Positions 24,197-35,700 of a stretch of 64,000 bases of DNA are shown one piece after another. This stretch comes from Omphalotus guepiniiformis (taxonomy: Eukaryota; Basidiomycota; Agaricomycetes; Agaricales; Omphalotaceae), in contig JAQOOI010000075.1 of assembly GCA_028554645.1 (NCBI GenBank), positions 310,001 through 374,000 of the forward strand. Reading direction: 5' to 3'. The position numbers and the translations under genes were made by a program. The notes under the pieces are model-generated. The model saw nothing but the letters and a program-made list of their open reading frames with translations. It made no database searches and was not told the DNA's origin. Every line of letters starts with the position of its first letter. Position 1 is the first letter of the stretch.

Positions 24197-25645
24197 AACA
24201 CACCATGATGTCATGGAATTCGATCTAGTTCTGGTTTGCTCTCATCTGATGTTCTTGTTCTCGTACCTTGCGCTGCTGCATGTCCTACAGACTATCCGTT
24301 GTATTACACTATCGTCCACGTATCGTGCCCCCCCTTCTTCATTCCTTGTATTTGGTCCGGTCCGGTGACTAATGTTCGTTCCAGATCGAAAATAATTTAC
24401 CCTATTATTTTAGTGGGTGTAGTTGCTTCACCTAGCTTTGCCTTCACATACACGCCAATGTTTATTGCTTCGACTTTCTGCGTCATAAAGAAGCCCCCGT
24501 GGAGTCTTGCCGTTGGCGAGCGTGTGTGTAGCATAGCCTGCACTGGCATCGATCAGAGATTTGCTTCGATCTTGTTTTTTCGCAAATGACACGGTAGGAT
24601 TCCAGATGATTCCTTGATAAGCGCAGCATCTGTGCCGGATACAGATGAATCTTCAAAAGTTTCATGATCAGCCTGTACTCGTTTCTGCGGCACACCAGTG
24701 GGGAATCGCTTGCTCGCTATTGGCGTCAGAAATCGTAAGCAGTGGATGGATGTTCTTGGCTGTATTTGGACGTCTCGCCTATGTTGGCATCCTATCTGGC
24801 ATGATTCAGAAGAGTTTAGAAGCTCGCGAGTTTTTAGTTCCTGGACGTTTTGCAGTCATAGCTACTTTGGCGCCTCATTGTGCCAGATTGTTCCCCATGC
24901 GGCTTTCCCATGCTCCATTTAGGTGCTAAAGGTATGCCCTTTTGTTTCCGCTTATCGATGATGTGTAATTTCTGATTCGCCTTCTGCCTGAAGAAGACAG
25001 CCCACCAGGTATCGCCACACCCATGAGGGTGAACGCAATGAAGGTCAAACTGGAACTTCTCCGAGGTGGTCATTGGTTGCTCACTGAATCACTTCGTGGG
25101 CCATGACTTCATGTCAGGCGGCCTCGCCAACTCTGAATGTGCCCATCATTAGGATATTCGACAGCTGTGAGAAGCTAACGACCAAAACTGACTGCTGAGA
25201 GATTCATGGAAAAGAAACCTTACCATTCCTGGATATCAATTCTGGCCCATCTAATTGATGATCCCAAGCTCTAAATATGTATACGCACTTGAGTGCATAT
25301 GTATGGATGTCATTCACGGAGATGCTGCTGGATTATCGGCCCGAACCTCATCTTCTTAGTACATACATAAAGATGGGGCTAATTTGCAAAATCGGTGTTT
25401 CCTATTACATCTAAACCATCGGGAGATATCGATTGAGTTGGTAGATTCCAGAGGGCCTAGTCTCGACTTGATCGATCTTTGTTTGTAGCGCGCTTCAATT
25501 GATGGCATCGATCTCGTTGCGGTCACTCACGCAAGCTCAAGGCTCAATAATGTTTATAGCACCTTTAGGGCTTCATTGATGATACATCTGTACATCCAGT
25601 ATACATGAATTGATATTCGCCTCACTAAATATACACCATCCACGC
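24197..25645. other. Convergent intergenic region
   Basis: About 1.45 kb between the 3' ends of the GATA factor and the dioxygenase. Open frames up to 117 codons lack any recognisable domain. No repeat or RNA gene was identified. Confidence 0.5.
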
Positions 25646-27372
25646 CTAATCGTTGTATCCACGCGCTTTGGAGTTGTAACTCTTGACATTGGCCGGAAGT
25701 TCAACGCCCTGCTGTTTCCAAATTTCTAGCTGCCTGTCTTTGGCAACCTTCCCAGTCTGCTCCTCGTAATCTTTCACGGAAATCGGTTTCTCTGCATGAG
25801 GGGTGGCTCGCAGCGCATGCCTCCTTGCGGGCCAGAAATCGAATGTAGCCGAATGAACGACGATCTGACGAGGTATAAATTAGCGATATTCTACCACCAA
25901 CACAGTGGAACGTAAAACATACTCTATTATCCCACAGCGCAATCGAGTTAGGCTCCCAATGGAAGCGGACTTGATTGTCGACGTTTTCGGCCAGTTGATG
26001 GAACAAGAAGTTCAAAACCGCATCAGATTCAGCCTTGGGTAGACCAACGATCCGGCGAGTAAATCCTGCATTTGAAGTCAGGTAGCCGATCGCTTCTCAT
26101 AAAAGGAGACCGACCTGGGTTGACGTAAACACTCTTCCATCCAGTGGCAGGATGCACGCGGACAATGGGGTGTATTGATTCGATCTCTTTTCGACGGACG
26201 GGTAATCCTGCAGCTCTGGAGCCCTCTGCCTGCGCAACTCCACTGTGGACAGCGTGTAAACCTTCTAGGTAGGTCTGGAAGCCGGGACTGAGACCCGAGT
26301 ATAAGGCATAGCTAGTCGTACAAGGTCAGCAGTCGAAACAAGATCACACAACTTGAGGAGCTGCTCTTACCCAGAGCTCCAAAGCGTGTCACCACCTGCG
26401 ATGATTGCTTGTCAGCGATGTTTGCCTGACACCCAACAATTCGAGCATACCGTATTCGGGACCACTCAATATTTTCAAAGACGTGAGACCCGGTGGCTGC
26501 ACTTCATACGACACCTAAGATATTTCCACTGACAATCAGCTTAGTAGCGGGCATGAATTGAGCACGAAACTGACGTCTGAATGCCAAAGCTCCAGTTTGG
26601 AGAATGAGGCTGGATCAGGACGACGAGATGCGTCATTGTAAACGACTACAACAGTGTTTCGTTCGGACTATATTCAGACTTTAACCAATGGTACGACGTA
26701 CCATGAACTTCCTCCAGACCACTCTTAGGGATCGGGGTCGTCGCATGCTTGTGAAGAGGACCGAAATGACGCGCGAGGTCAAGTTGCTCATGAATGTTGA
26801 TCTCTTGGTCACGGAAGACTGATATGGCGAGGTCAATACCTTAAATCCAGACGCTTCACAATAAAGACTACCCACAAATAACACCACGTTCAGCAGCCAA
26901 AAGCGCTCTATACGAGTAATGTTTTGGTCAGCAGACCATATCCAAGAGTTTAGATAGTCAAACGTACAACTCATCCTTCTGAGTGTCCGAAAGCTGGCGA
27001 AGATCGATGCCGTGTATTTCCGTTCCGAGAGCGGGAGTGAGGTGCTTGACTTTGGTGGCAGCGCTCAAAAGACTACGCTTCTCTGGATCGGCAAACTGAG
27101 CACGCTCGGTCACCTTTTGTTCTCCCAGAGGTGGCCAAGAGATAGTGGGGAAGAATGGCTAGTTTCAAAAACTCGTGAGTACGGGTTTGAGGACAAAGTC
27201 AAGGGAGGGAACGTACTTTGAATTCAGCAAAACGGTACGTGTCATCTCCATCGTCGCCTATCGATGGAGAGTAGAAGGGATTGAACAGTGCTTCCTCTTT
27301 TACACTGTTCTTTAAAGTTTGGACGTCAGAAGCAGGAGCGGATCGCTCGGTATCAGTTGCAACGGGAGCCAT
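25646..27372 (-). CDS. TauD/TfdA-family Fe(II)/2-oxoglutarate dioxygenase
   Basis: At least seven exons, many small. The start ATG at 27372 begins MAPVATDTERSAP. Core motifs in order: KHLTPALGTEIHGIDLRQLS (N-terminal TauD signature), FRDQEINIHEQLDLARHFGP, the iron-binding H-x-D in LWHSDVSYE, GGDTLWSSGYALY, HPATGWKSVYVNPG, FTRRIVGLPKAESDAVLNFL, and the distal histidine in VVHSATFDFWPARRHALRAT. Both metal histidines, the aspartate and the 2-oxoglutarate-binding arginine region are therefore present. The closest characterised fungal type is Jlp1-like sulfonate/taurine dioxygenase, releasing sulfite from alkyl sulfonates; a different substrate cannot be excluded. Stop TAG at 25646-25648. Confidence 0.85.
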
Positions 27373-27663
27373 AGTGCGAGTAGTGAATCACAGATAAACC
27401 TTTTCACAACAGATTATATATGTACTCTACCAATTCGTGCGAGTTGCGCAAATGAATGGCATTATTCACCGAAAGAAAAAGTTATGTCGCCATTGACGCT
27501 TCTCTCTCCTCTTACTTACGCAAGCTGGAGCAGAAATTGCGCAACCGGCCCAGATGTCCAAGACCTCGATGATAAGATTAGGATCGTGGTAATATGTCCA
27601 CTACGGGCAGTATGTATATGCACGGTCTTGCTCAGTTTAATCACAACTTTGCTTTACGGTACC

Positions 27664-28870
27664 TCACATCAACCGTTCCCCACTGTTGAATGCAAACATC
27701 TCAGCTATGATCATTATGGAACGAGTTACACGACATACCCAAGGATACCATGTTGACGAAATTTTGGACAATGTATCTTGGAAACGCGCAGCACGGCGTT
27801 CGAGGAAAGACTTGGCACCTTCAGCAGCATCATTCCCACTTCCAAGCAGCTTGATCCCTCGAGAGTCGAGTATGTGATTCTCCTCGATGCTATCACCAGG
27901 ATGCTGTAGTAGTCCTTTGGTGTAAGCCACGGCGACCTGAGACGTGTTGGCTGCGAGATCTTGAGCAAAGGCGAGCGCTCTAGGGAAGACATCTTGCCGC
28001 TGCGGGATGATTTCGTGATATAGCGCGGATATAAGAGGCGACGTAGGCGAGAGAGTAGCACCACTGAGAAGCAAGGAGTTTGCTCTAGAGTGTCCGAGAA
28101 GACGGGGAAGAAGATAGCTGGAAGTGGCTAAAAAGGGGGTATATCAGCCAGCTTGTCAATAGGGAGAATTGCCTACATACCTTCTGGGGCGATACCACGC
28201 CGAACGAACGGAAAAGTCAACTTTGCGCCTTCCCAAACGAAGCGGAAGTCGAATGGAAGTTGCATCCCGGTCATGCCAATGCCAGCCTGTTGCATCCGAC
28301 TTTAAGTCACTTTACAAGAACATATTTTGCCGACGTACTGCATGCCCATTGACCGCAGCTATGGTCACTTTTCTGCACTTGTAGATGGCCAATGCAATTT
28401 TGCCCCCAAGGTCTCGATGAGCTGAGTGTCGATTAGACGAGGTAAATCCAATATCCTCAAATGACTGATGTACACACCTCGCTCTCCGTCATCTTCATCT
28501 TCACGGAAAAGAACGGACCATCCACTTGTGATGTCTGCCTGTACTTGTATGTTAGAGGCGTGCTCAATATTGCGGCAGAGCAAAGAAACTTACACCTGAA
28601 CAGTAAGCTGGTGCCGTGTGCTCTGCCGTGAGGATGATTACGCGAACTCGGTCGTCCAGGTCACCCAGCTCAAATGTTTGAACCAACTCTGGTACAATGC
28701 TACTCGTGAAACTGTTTCTCCTGCACGAACGAATTCAGCGTGACCACAAGTACGAAATGGCCTTGAAAGACTTACTTTTGCGCTCTGTTTATTGTTGCGA
28801 CGAGAACCGCGCCATCAAGTTTCACTATGAGATCCTTGAATCCCAAGTTGCTGTAATCCGGAATTGCCAT
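27664..28870 (-). CDS. Enoyl-CoA hydratase/isomerase family (crotonase fold)
   Basis: Starts at ATG 28870 ([16 protein letters not shown]). Family motifs run through several exons: [75 protein letters not shown] (substrate-binding oxyanion-hole region) and [33 protein letters not shown] then [21 protein letters not shown] matches the second oxyanion and hexamer region. The acidic [11 protein letters not shown] loop is typical of a fungal subgroup annotated as peroxisomal or mitochondrial isomerase-like. No C-terminal SKL is seen in the model used. The very end is uncertain: a possible short intron after WYPW would change the last residues. Confidence 0.85.
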
Positions 28871-29074
28871 CGTTGAATGCCTTTGAAACGAGAATGTCTC
28901 TCATTGTGTATAAGTGGAAATGTTCGGCGTACTTCAGTTGCCGGTTCCTTCCCAGCTATTCAGTTGAATTGATGACTAATCGGATTCATTCAAAATCTTG
29001 ACTCTGAGCATCAACTTCTCTCTCCGAAAGCCGGGGCTACTTCATCTCATTTTCCGAATGTACTATCAGCGTAT
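28871..29074. promoter_or_regulatory. Bidirectional promoter, enoyl-CoA hydratase / Ser-rich gene
   Basis: A 204 bp interval between divergent start codons. No distinctive element was recognised. Confidence 0.4.
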
Positions 29075-31230
29075 ATGACTGATTCGAACTCTCATGAAGG
29101 CACTCATGGCCTTACTTCCGACAAACGTACTCGGAATACGATTGGTCTCAATGGCAAGACTGCGAATTCAAGACTTACATCCTTCGGTCACGACCGAAGC
29201 GTAGGTTCTGGGTCAGTTCCGGAAATACGAAGTGATGATAATCTCGGCAGTCTTTCTGTACGTATATGTCATGAGACCAAGAAAGCATGCTAATAAAGAG
29301 AACTTTGTCTCTCGCTTGAGTAGATCAATCGCATTGCTGGCGACGCACTTTCTGCGTCCTCCTCGATCTCGAATCCACTCGAAATTTTGCAAAATTCAGC
29401 TGAATTTCAACAATTTATATCTTCTACGATGCCCGCCCAACATATTCCTGTTCTGGTCACCAGCGTTGCCCCCGAACCCAGAGCATCTTCCGATGGGGTT
29501 CTCAAGGTGTCTAACGGTGGCCAACCCTTTGAATCCGGTGCCGCGCCATCTGACATCATTCAGTCAAATGGAACGGCGCCATCCCCGAACGAGGCGGCTT
29601 CTCGTGCAATCGGGGGGTTGCAGGAGGATGCGAGCAGAATGGCAGACAAACTCAAAGAACTCCTCCCCCCTCTTCTAGTGCAGAACGCGGGTCTGCGTGT
29701 CGGAAACCCGGAGGCTACTTCAAGTCTCCGGGAAAATGTCAAGGGCGTTTTGAACGATACTGTATTCCGATCCTTCGTAGAGAAAATGGCGGAGGTTCGG
29801 AATCAGCTTGGTCAAGCTTACCAAGCGAGCCCGCCTGACGCCTCAAAATTACTCTTCAACTCCCCCAACCAAATGAATGCCGGGCTGCCACTCGGAATAT
29901 CCAGAGATAAGACCCATCAGGCTGTTTCTGAGAGTGGCAAGGAAAATTCTCTTCGGCAGAGCCCTGGTCCTCACCTTTCTCCTCGGGGATCTACAACTTC
30001 GTCTCGCGCTTCATCCACCCTTGCGGTACCTTCGTTAAACGCTCTGCAAGCGACGCCTTCGTTAGGTCATACATTAAATAAGGACCTTCATAATGGGCAC
30101 CCTGAACTTGGGTCCTCATACCAGCAACAGTGTTCACGTTCGCGATCCACACCGACCCGATCATCACATACAGTGATAATCCCGGTACAGCATCCATCAT
30201 CAACCTTGCATTCAAGCGATAACCGTCCGAGTCCCCGCCAACATCTGAAATCTCCCTGCTCACTAGGGCGTATGAACGGGAATATTTCTGAACAGCATCC
30301 GTCGCACTCCTGCTCAGGTTCTCCTGAGCCTTCAACTTCTTTTGAATGGCATAACAGTGTTCCTCTTGATCATGCAAGGTTGCATGATACTCAGGATGTG
30401 CGAATGATGTCACCAGAGAGGGCAGTGTCACATGACATACCTCAGCAGAGTTCACACTCAAAATCAAATCTTGTACCCATGAAAAAGGAAGATGTAGAGG
30501 ATATGGAGGCTCTACCAACACAGCAAGAGCATTCTGGTGTCCCTGATCCTTCCTTGGGTCTCTGCCATAACATCCCTGGAGTATGGGGATGTGCCTTAGG
30601 TCTTCCTGAGGCAGGCATTTTGGATTTCACTGTCAATGTTGACACAGATACAGCAGTGAGGTGGAACCTCAATACCAAGTATGTTAAATATTCTTATGTT
30701 CTTGATAAAGTAGTGACGATGGTTTTCAACAATATAGATCAGAGACAGAAAGTGTTAGAGACACTAAGCTTGTTCTGCATCTCATTTGTCTTCCTCTCCT
30801 TGCATCTGCTCTTACAGGCCCCTATGCATCCCTGTCAGCAGAAAAGATTGCCAAATTGATACCGTCTTTTGAGACTCAATGGCCAAAGCAAGGTTCACTG
30901 GTAATACAGGTCAATCATGGACAGACATATGGAAAAACATTTCTGCCTTCTTACCTAGTGGGTTGTTCACCTATGATAGAACCAACCAGGAGTGCTAACA
31001 AATATCAGGGCCCAGAAAACTCCCCTATAGATATTACAAATTGCATAGGGAAAGGATGCAATGTAATAAGATGCATTCAGCTCAGTTCTCTGCAATCTGT
31101 CTTTGCAGTCCATGCAAGCATTGTTGGGAAACCTGTTTCAACAGGCCTTGATGCCTTCTTGACCAACTCTAGATTAGGCATCCATAGTATTTACAATATG
31201 CAGGCAGAAATACAGGTTGCTTATAGATAG
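29075..31230 (+). CDS. Ser/Pro-rich hypothetical protein with decayed-looking 3' module
   Basis: I do not recognise a named family. Exon 1 (29075 to about 29257) encodes MTDSNSHEGTHGL..., and exon 2 starts after an intron ending at about 29325 (INRIAGDALSASSSISNP). The middle is low-complexity, Ser/Pro/His-rich. From about 30540 a different module begins (IPGVWGCALGLPEAGILDFT, VNVDTDTAVRW). After a roughly 140 nt intron the downstream frame has LVIQVNHGQTYGKTFLP and PIDITNCIGKGCNVIRCIQL. This resembles a module seen in many Agaricomycete hypothetical proteins, loosely PINIT-like. The obvious splice (gtatgt/ttacag) does not keep frame with the second part, so the 3' end may be broken or mis-spliced. 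This segment is nearly free of CpG. Confidence 0.5.
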
Positions 31231-31289
31231 GCCTATGACCATGATTTCACTGTGCTTACCAGTGATATCTTGACATGTGGGGTATTCTC
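30404..31289. other. CpG-depleted segment
   Basis: By eye only two CG dinucleotides (near 30717 and 30863) occur in about 886 bp, whereas the same gene before 30300 contains many. TG and CA are abundant. This pattern is expected when methylated CpG in a repeated sequence decays to TpG/CpA. It covers the 3' module of the Ser-rich gene and runs past its stop. Confidence 0.7.
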
Positions 31290-31660
31290 ACGCTCTTCAT
31301 GTTCCCAGAATGAGCTGGATCATCCTATCCAAAGGCGCAAAGCTTTGGCTAGGAGATGTGTTTGAATGTGCATTCTAGTTGTATGTTCATTGATTCACAA
31401 AGGTTGCAGTCACTGTAGCGGCGCAATGCTGTATCAAGACTAATGATATCAACTTGGATTATCTATAGACATACTATTCTATTAGCGACATACAATAAAT
31501 CAACATGAAGTACATGTGAACCGACACAGAACATCCCACTGGCACCTTTGAGAATAGGCCAGCATTATCTCCAAATCTTATCATGCATACAAGTTTCAGG
31601 GCATTCGAGCCGCCGAACACACAAAAGAACAGTGTTAAGGACAGATGCCAGTGTAGTAGT

Positions 31661-32460
31661 CTATGATGAAGGCTCGGGAACGAGAAAGCCAACGAGACAT
31701 GAGTCTAACATGAACTCAGCGTTCACCCATGCGTGCGTCAGTGCTACAAGATTGATCAGCTAGCAGTTACAAAAGTGAAAGAGGAGGCACCTACCGAAGA
31801 GTTTTGTACCATCTCGACCAGCAACACGCATTAGTTCTTTCTCACCTCCGGGGTGAAAAGGTAAATACGGGGTAATATTGTAGACCTTCCCATTGAAAGC
31901 AGACCAAGCATCGTCTCGAGTATTATGTTGTTTCAGTACAGATGGCGGTATACGCATCAAGGTATCGACTCCCTAGTTCCATGAGGTCACAATTAAGTGA
32001 GAAGATGGGACGATGTGAGACGTACCCGCAAATCCTTCCCCGATGACTTCAAAGCTGCCCAATCCAGAGGACTGTGACCGGGAGCTAATGCAACCTTCTC
32101 TCGCTTCTTGGAGGGCTTCACAGGCGGTTTAAGTGTAGTGGGAGGAACGGCAAGCGATGAGGAAGATAATGGTACGCCAAGCGTACGATTCGCCAGATGT
32201 GGCGCAGGAGGCGGCGGCATTAATTCGTTATCTGTTAAAATGCGAGGTATTTTACTAGTTTGTACTCTTTGAGCACTAGATAGACTAGGAAACGCCGGTG
32301 GTATATCGTTGTCTTCTTTCTCTGTTTCTGATCCCTCGTCGTCGTCATTATCTTCGGTTGGTGGAGGAGACACTCGAAGAGTCTCTGTCGTGTTGCTTTC
32401 TAAGATAGATGTGGTATTTGAGGATGAGCCAGCCAGCCAGCTGCGAAGGTAGGATGCCAT
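31661..32460 (-). CDS. Cytochrome b5-like heme-binding domain protein (Irc21-like)
   Basis: Three exons. ATG 32460 begins MASYLRSWLAGSSS. A disordered acidic/Ser/Pro-rich region of about 120 residues precedes the heme domain. The domain reads IPPSVLKQHNTRDDAWSAFN, GKVYNITPYLPFHPGGEKEL and MRVAGRDGTKLF, then after an intron ALTHAWVNAEFML, ending LVGFLVPEPSS. The heme-ligand histidines are HPGG and the second His in THAWVN. The THxWVN variant of the usual second motif matches the Irc21/CYB5R4 heme-domain subgroup rather than classical microsomal b5. No membrane anchor and no reductase domain are present. The true partner is unknown. Confidence 0.85.
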
Positions 32461-32639
32461 GAATGAACGCGTTCAGAGTTGTGAGTCAAGAGTTACAGGC
32501 CGCCGGAACTAGATATCAGAGTATAACACTGTTTGGTTACAATTCACGTTATTGCTAGCGACAGTTTAGACTCGACCTATTCATCTATTTGTACAAAGTC
32601 TCTTCTACTGTTCATAATGTAAGAGTAGTATTGCCCGTT

Positions 32640-34672
32640 TTAGATGGGCGCAATTTCTGTGGTCCGTACACGAGGCTCACCTTCATGTACGGACATAGAA
32701 TCCAATTTATCCTTGCTTTTCTCTGCAACCTCAGGATAGTCTCGTCGCCGTAAAACCTCAACAGGTTCGGCGCGTCTGCTACCAAGAAACAGTCTACCCA
32801 AGGGCGCATCCTGCAGGGACCGTATGATCACATCCTTCTCGAAGAGATAATGAATATCCTCTAGCGCATACCCTGAAGTTTCTGGGAAACACACGTAAGC
32901 CCACACGGACATGATCAAGCACATAATCCCGAATATGAGGAAAGTGCCGTATGTGATGTTGTTGAGCATGATTGGCGTGACTTTGGATATTGTGAAGGAA
33001 AACAGCCAGTTGACGCCAATCGCTATTGACATTGCGATAGTTCGCAAATGATTGGGCGCAACCTCCGCTGCAACAGCCCAAGGAACAGGCCCCCAACCTA
33101 TAGCATTGTATCTTAGTTAGTTAAAGACGGAATTCCCAGCAAATAAAGGTACACACCGACGCAGTAAAACACAGCGTATAGGTACACCGCTACCAAGGAC
33201 ACATAACTCGCCGGTACGATGTTGCTAGACGGATGAATACCGCTATATCCACCAATCCAAAGCATCATGAGGCCTTGACCAATGCCGCCTATTATAAGAC
33301 ACTTTTTGCGACCTAGTCCCTCGACTGCGAACATGAGAACGAGAGCCACTGAGATCACCTATTGCAAATGAGTTCTCTAGCCCCTTGCGAGGATACTATA
33401 ACGTGCCTTGACCACTCCATAAACACCTATGACGATATATCGGTGGTCTGCAGGACGAGCTTTATAAAATGAATGAACGCACCCGTAGCAAAGAGGCCCG
33501 ATGTTGTACCGCTGACACCAAGACCTGCAAAGATTTGAGGACTGAAGTAATTGATAGCATTCGTTCCTGTCCACTGTTGGAAGAACATGACAAGAGACGG
33601 AATTAAACAACGATGTGCGATTGGCCAAGATTCTCCCATCCCTAAGAATTGCGTCTTGAGGGACAACTGATGCTTGCCCTCGAATTCCGCCTTGATTTCG
33701 TCCAGCGTTAGAAGTACTGCCTCGTCGTCTGGACTGGTCCTGGCTACATATGCCAAAACCTTCGCTGCTTCGTCGTATCTGCGACGTTCCACTAACCATC
33801 GAGGTGTTTCTGGCTGAAACAGCATTGCGACTATGAAGAAAACGCCTGGGACCATTCTGCGGTAATATATGAGAATTTAATCGGGGTTGAGAACGAGGAT
33901 GGCTACTTACTGAACGATGAATGGGATACGCCACTGCATGTCATTAGGAGTAAGATTCTTAGAAGCACTGTAGTTGACCCAATCTGCCGTTTCAAATTCT
34001 TAAGTCGCGGGTACGACGGCACTTTGAAATGGACTTACAGCTAAGCATAATTCCAACGTTGTTCGCAAACTGAATCATGCCTGTGCATCTCCCTCGAATG
34101 GCTCTTGGGGTGCATTCAGAAACATACGACGGTACGAGAGCTGATACCATCCCAACACCGATGCCACCAATAAAGCGACTGAAATAGAGCACGCTCAAGC
34201 CCGTCGCCGGACTGCTGCCTAAACCCGCAATAGATTGCAGCAAGCTTCCAATGATGTAAATTACTCCAGAGGCGAGAAGACACTTCTTTCTACCAAATCG
34301 GCCGGAGAAGTATCCCATAAACAAAGCACCAAAGCTACAGAAAGATGAAGACTTTGTTCAAAAATAAAGTAGACGAGAACTCACAAACATCCTCCTTGGA
34401 GCACAGACACAATATTTCCGTTCAGATCTGCCTTCGCAGATGTGCTCTTCTGGTCGATTCCAAACGACTTTTGGAAGGAGCTTAGCGCCAGAATACCTCC
34501 TATGAGCCCAATATTGTAGGAATCAACAAGGGATTAGAAAGGGTCTAAAGAAAAAAAGTCAAGATTCATACATATCCCATCCGTAGAATATACTGCCCAT
34601 TGCAGCAGAAAGGGCCAGAACATAGGCATTGCGATATCGCGATATTTCATGAAGTTGGTCGTGAATTGTCAT
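32640..34672 (-). CDS. MFS sugar/quinate-type transporter
   Basis: Twelve-helix sugar-porter protein in several exons. ATG 34672 begins MTIHDQLHEISRYRNAYV. Diagnostic motifs: GRFGRKKCLL after helix 2, RFIGGIGVGMVSALVPSYVS with ECTPRAIRG (helix 4 PESPR-like region), PETPRWLVERRRYDEAAKVL before the central loop, QQWTGTNAINYFSPQIF (helix 7), EGLGRKKCLIIGG (helix 8 loop) and CFPETSGYALEDIHYLFE at the end. The PETPRWL and QQ.TGTNAINY motifs fit hexose and quinate permeases. Two introns bound a 20-nt exon at 33407-33426, and its downstream intron has a GC donor. The C-terminal tail is charged. Confidence 0.9.
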
Positions 34673-35700
34673 TTCGTTCGTACAGAGCTGCTATTGTAAC
34701 GAAGAAATGCGGCCAGCATCCTAACATGACTCGTAGCTTTTTATCAGAGTCAGCTGGATAATGCAGGGTCTTGTGGGAGTGTGGGGAACTTCGCACGCTC
34801 AACGCCGAACGTATCGTTAAACACGGTCAGGAGGTCAGTGCTGCGAGAACGCGTTGCAAAATGTTCCGTTCCTCGCACCTTATTCAGCACTCAACTAAAG
34901 TCTCTGAACGAATTCATAAGAGGATAGACAAATACAGAACTAGAAACCTGAAGAGAACAGAGAAATGAGACTGAAGAAATGAAAGAAATCGGTCCTGCGG
35001 CCAATAACGTATCAATTATGATTACAAGAAGGAAGAGTGAGAGACTGAGAACAACAGATATATCAACAAGCAAAACAAAGTAAACAAGATCAGAATAATA
35101 GGAAGTAAGGGGAAACACCAAAGCGAAGCAATAAGAATAGACAATGCGAGAGATGACCGTCCGTCCGCGGAATCCAGAACCATACATCAACCGCGACGAA
35201 TATACCTCGTCACCGTCAAAGGTCAGTATATAAATAACGATGAAAGGTCGTGGCTTGAGAATGAAACAAGATGGAGGAATACATCCATTAACCGAAGGAG
35301 CTTGGATAGGGAGGTGGAACCTTATTGCAATTGCATTTAATGACAGCTGGGCCTTCGAGTGGGAAAGTGGGTGGAATTACAAGTGTATGGAACTGGAGAA
35401 GTGAGGAAAGATGATTGTTGTGACAATGTATATGTTGCTTGGTTGGTTGGTTGGTGATACAACGTGTAGACATGTTCCGCTTGATTAATACAACAAAGCA
35501 AGGGCGGTGTAGTGAGCGAGAAAACGCTCATCTTGAAGAACAGAATAGATTAAGTTGAAATCAGAAAACGAAAAGGCGCGCAACAGCGGAAGCGACGGGA
35601 ATGTGCGGTCCCGGGTACTCTGGTATACGCGAGAGGCAGTCTATGGGGTGGTCGCTTCCTAGCGCAATGCGCGGCAAGAATTGGCACTGTGTATATAACA
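34673..35700. other. Intergenic region between MFS transporter and Whi5-like gene
   Basis: About 1 kb between the MFS start and the 3' end of the next minus-strand gene. The plus strand is strongly purine-rich from 34905 to 35120, meaning pyrimidine-rich on the transcribed side. A TTGG microsatellite (about four units) lies at 35439-35455. No supported gene. Confidence 0.5.

Noticed and set aside
35439..35455. TTGG microsatellite considered as a mobile-element end
   Set aside because: Only four units and no inverted partner or target duplication.
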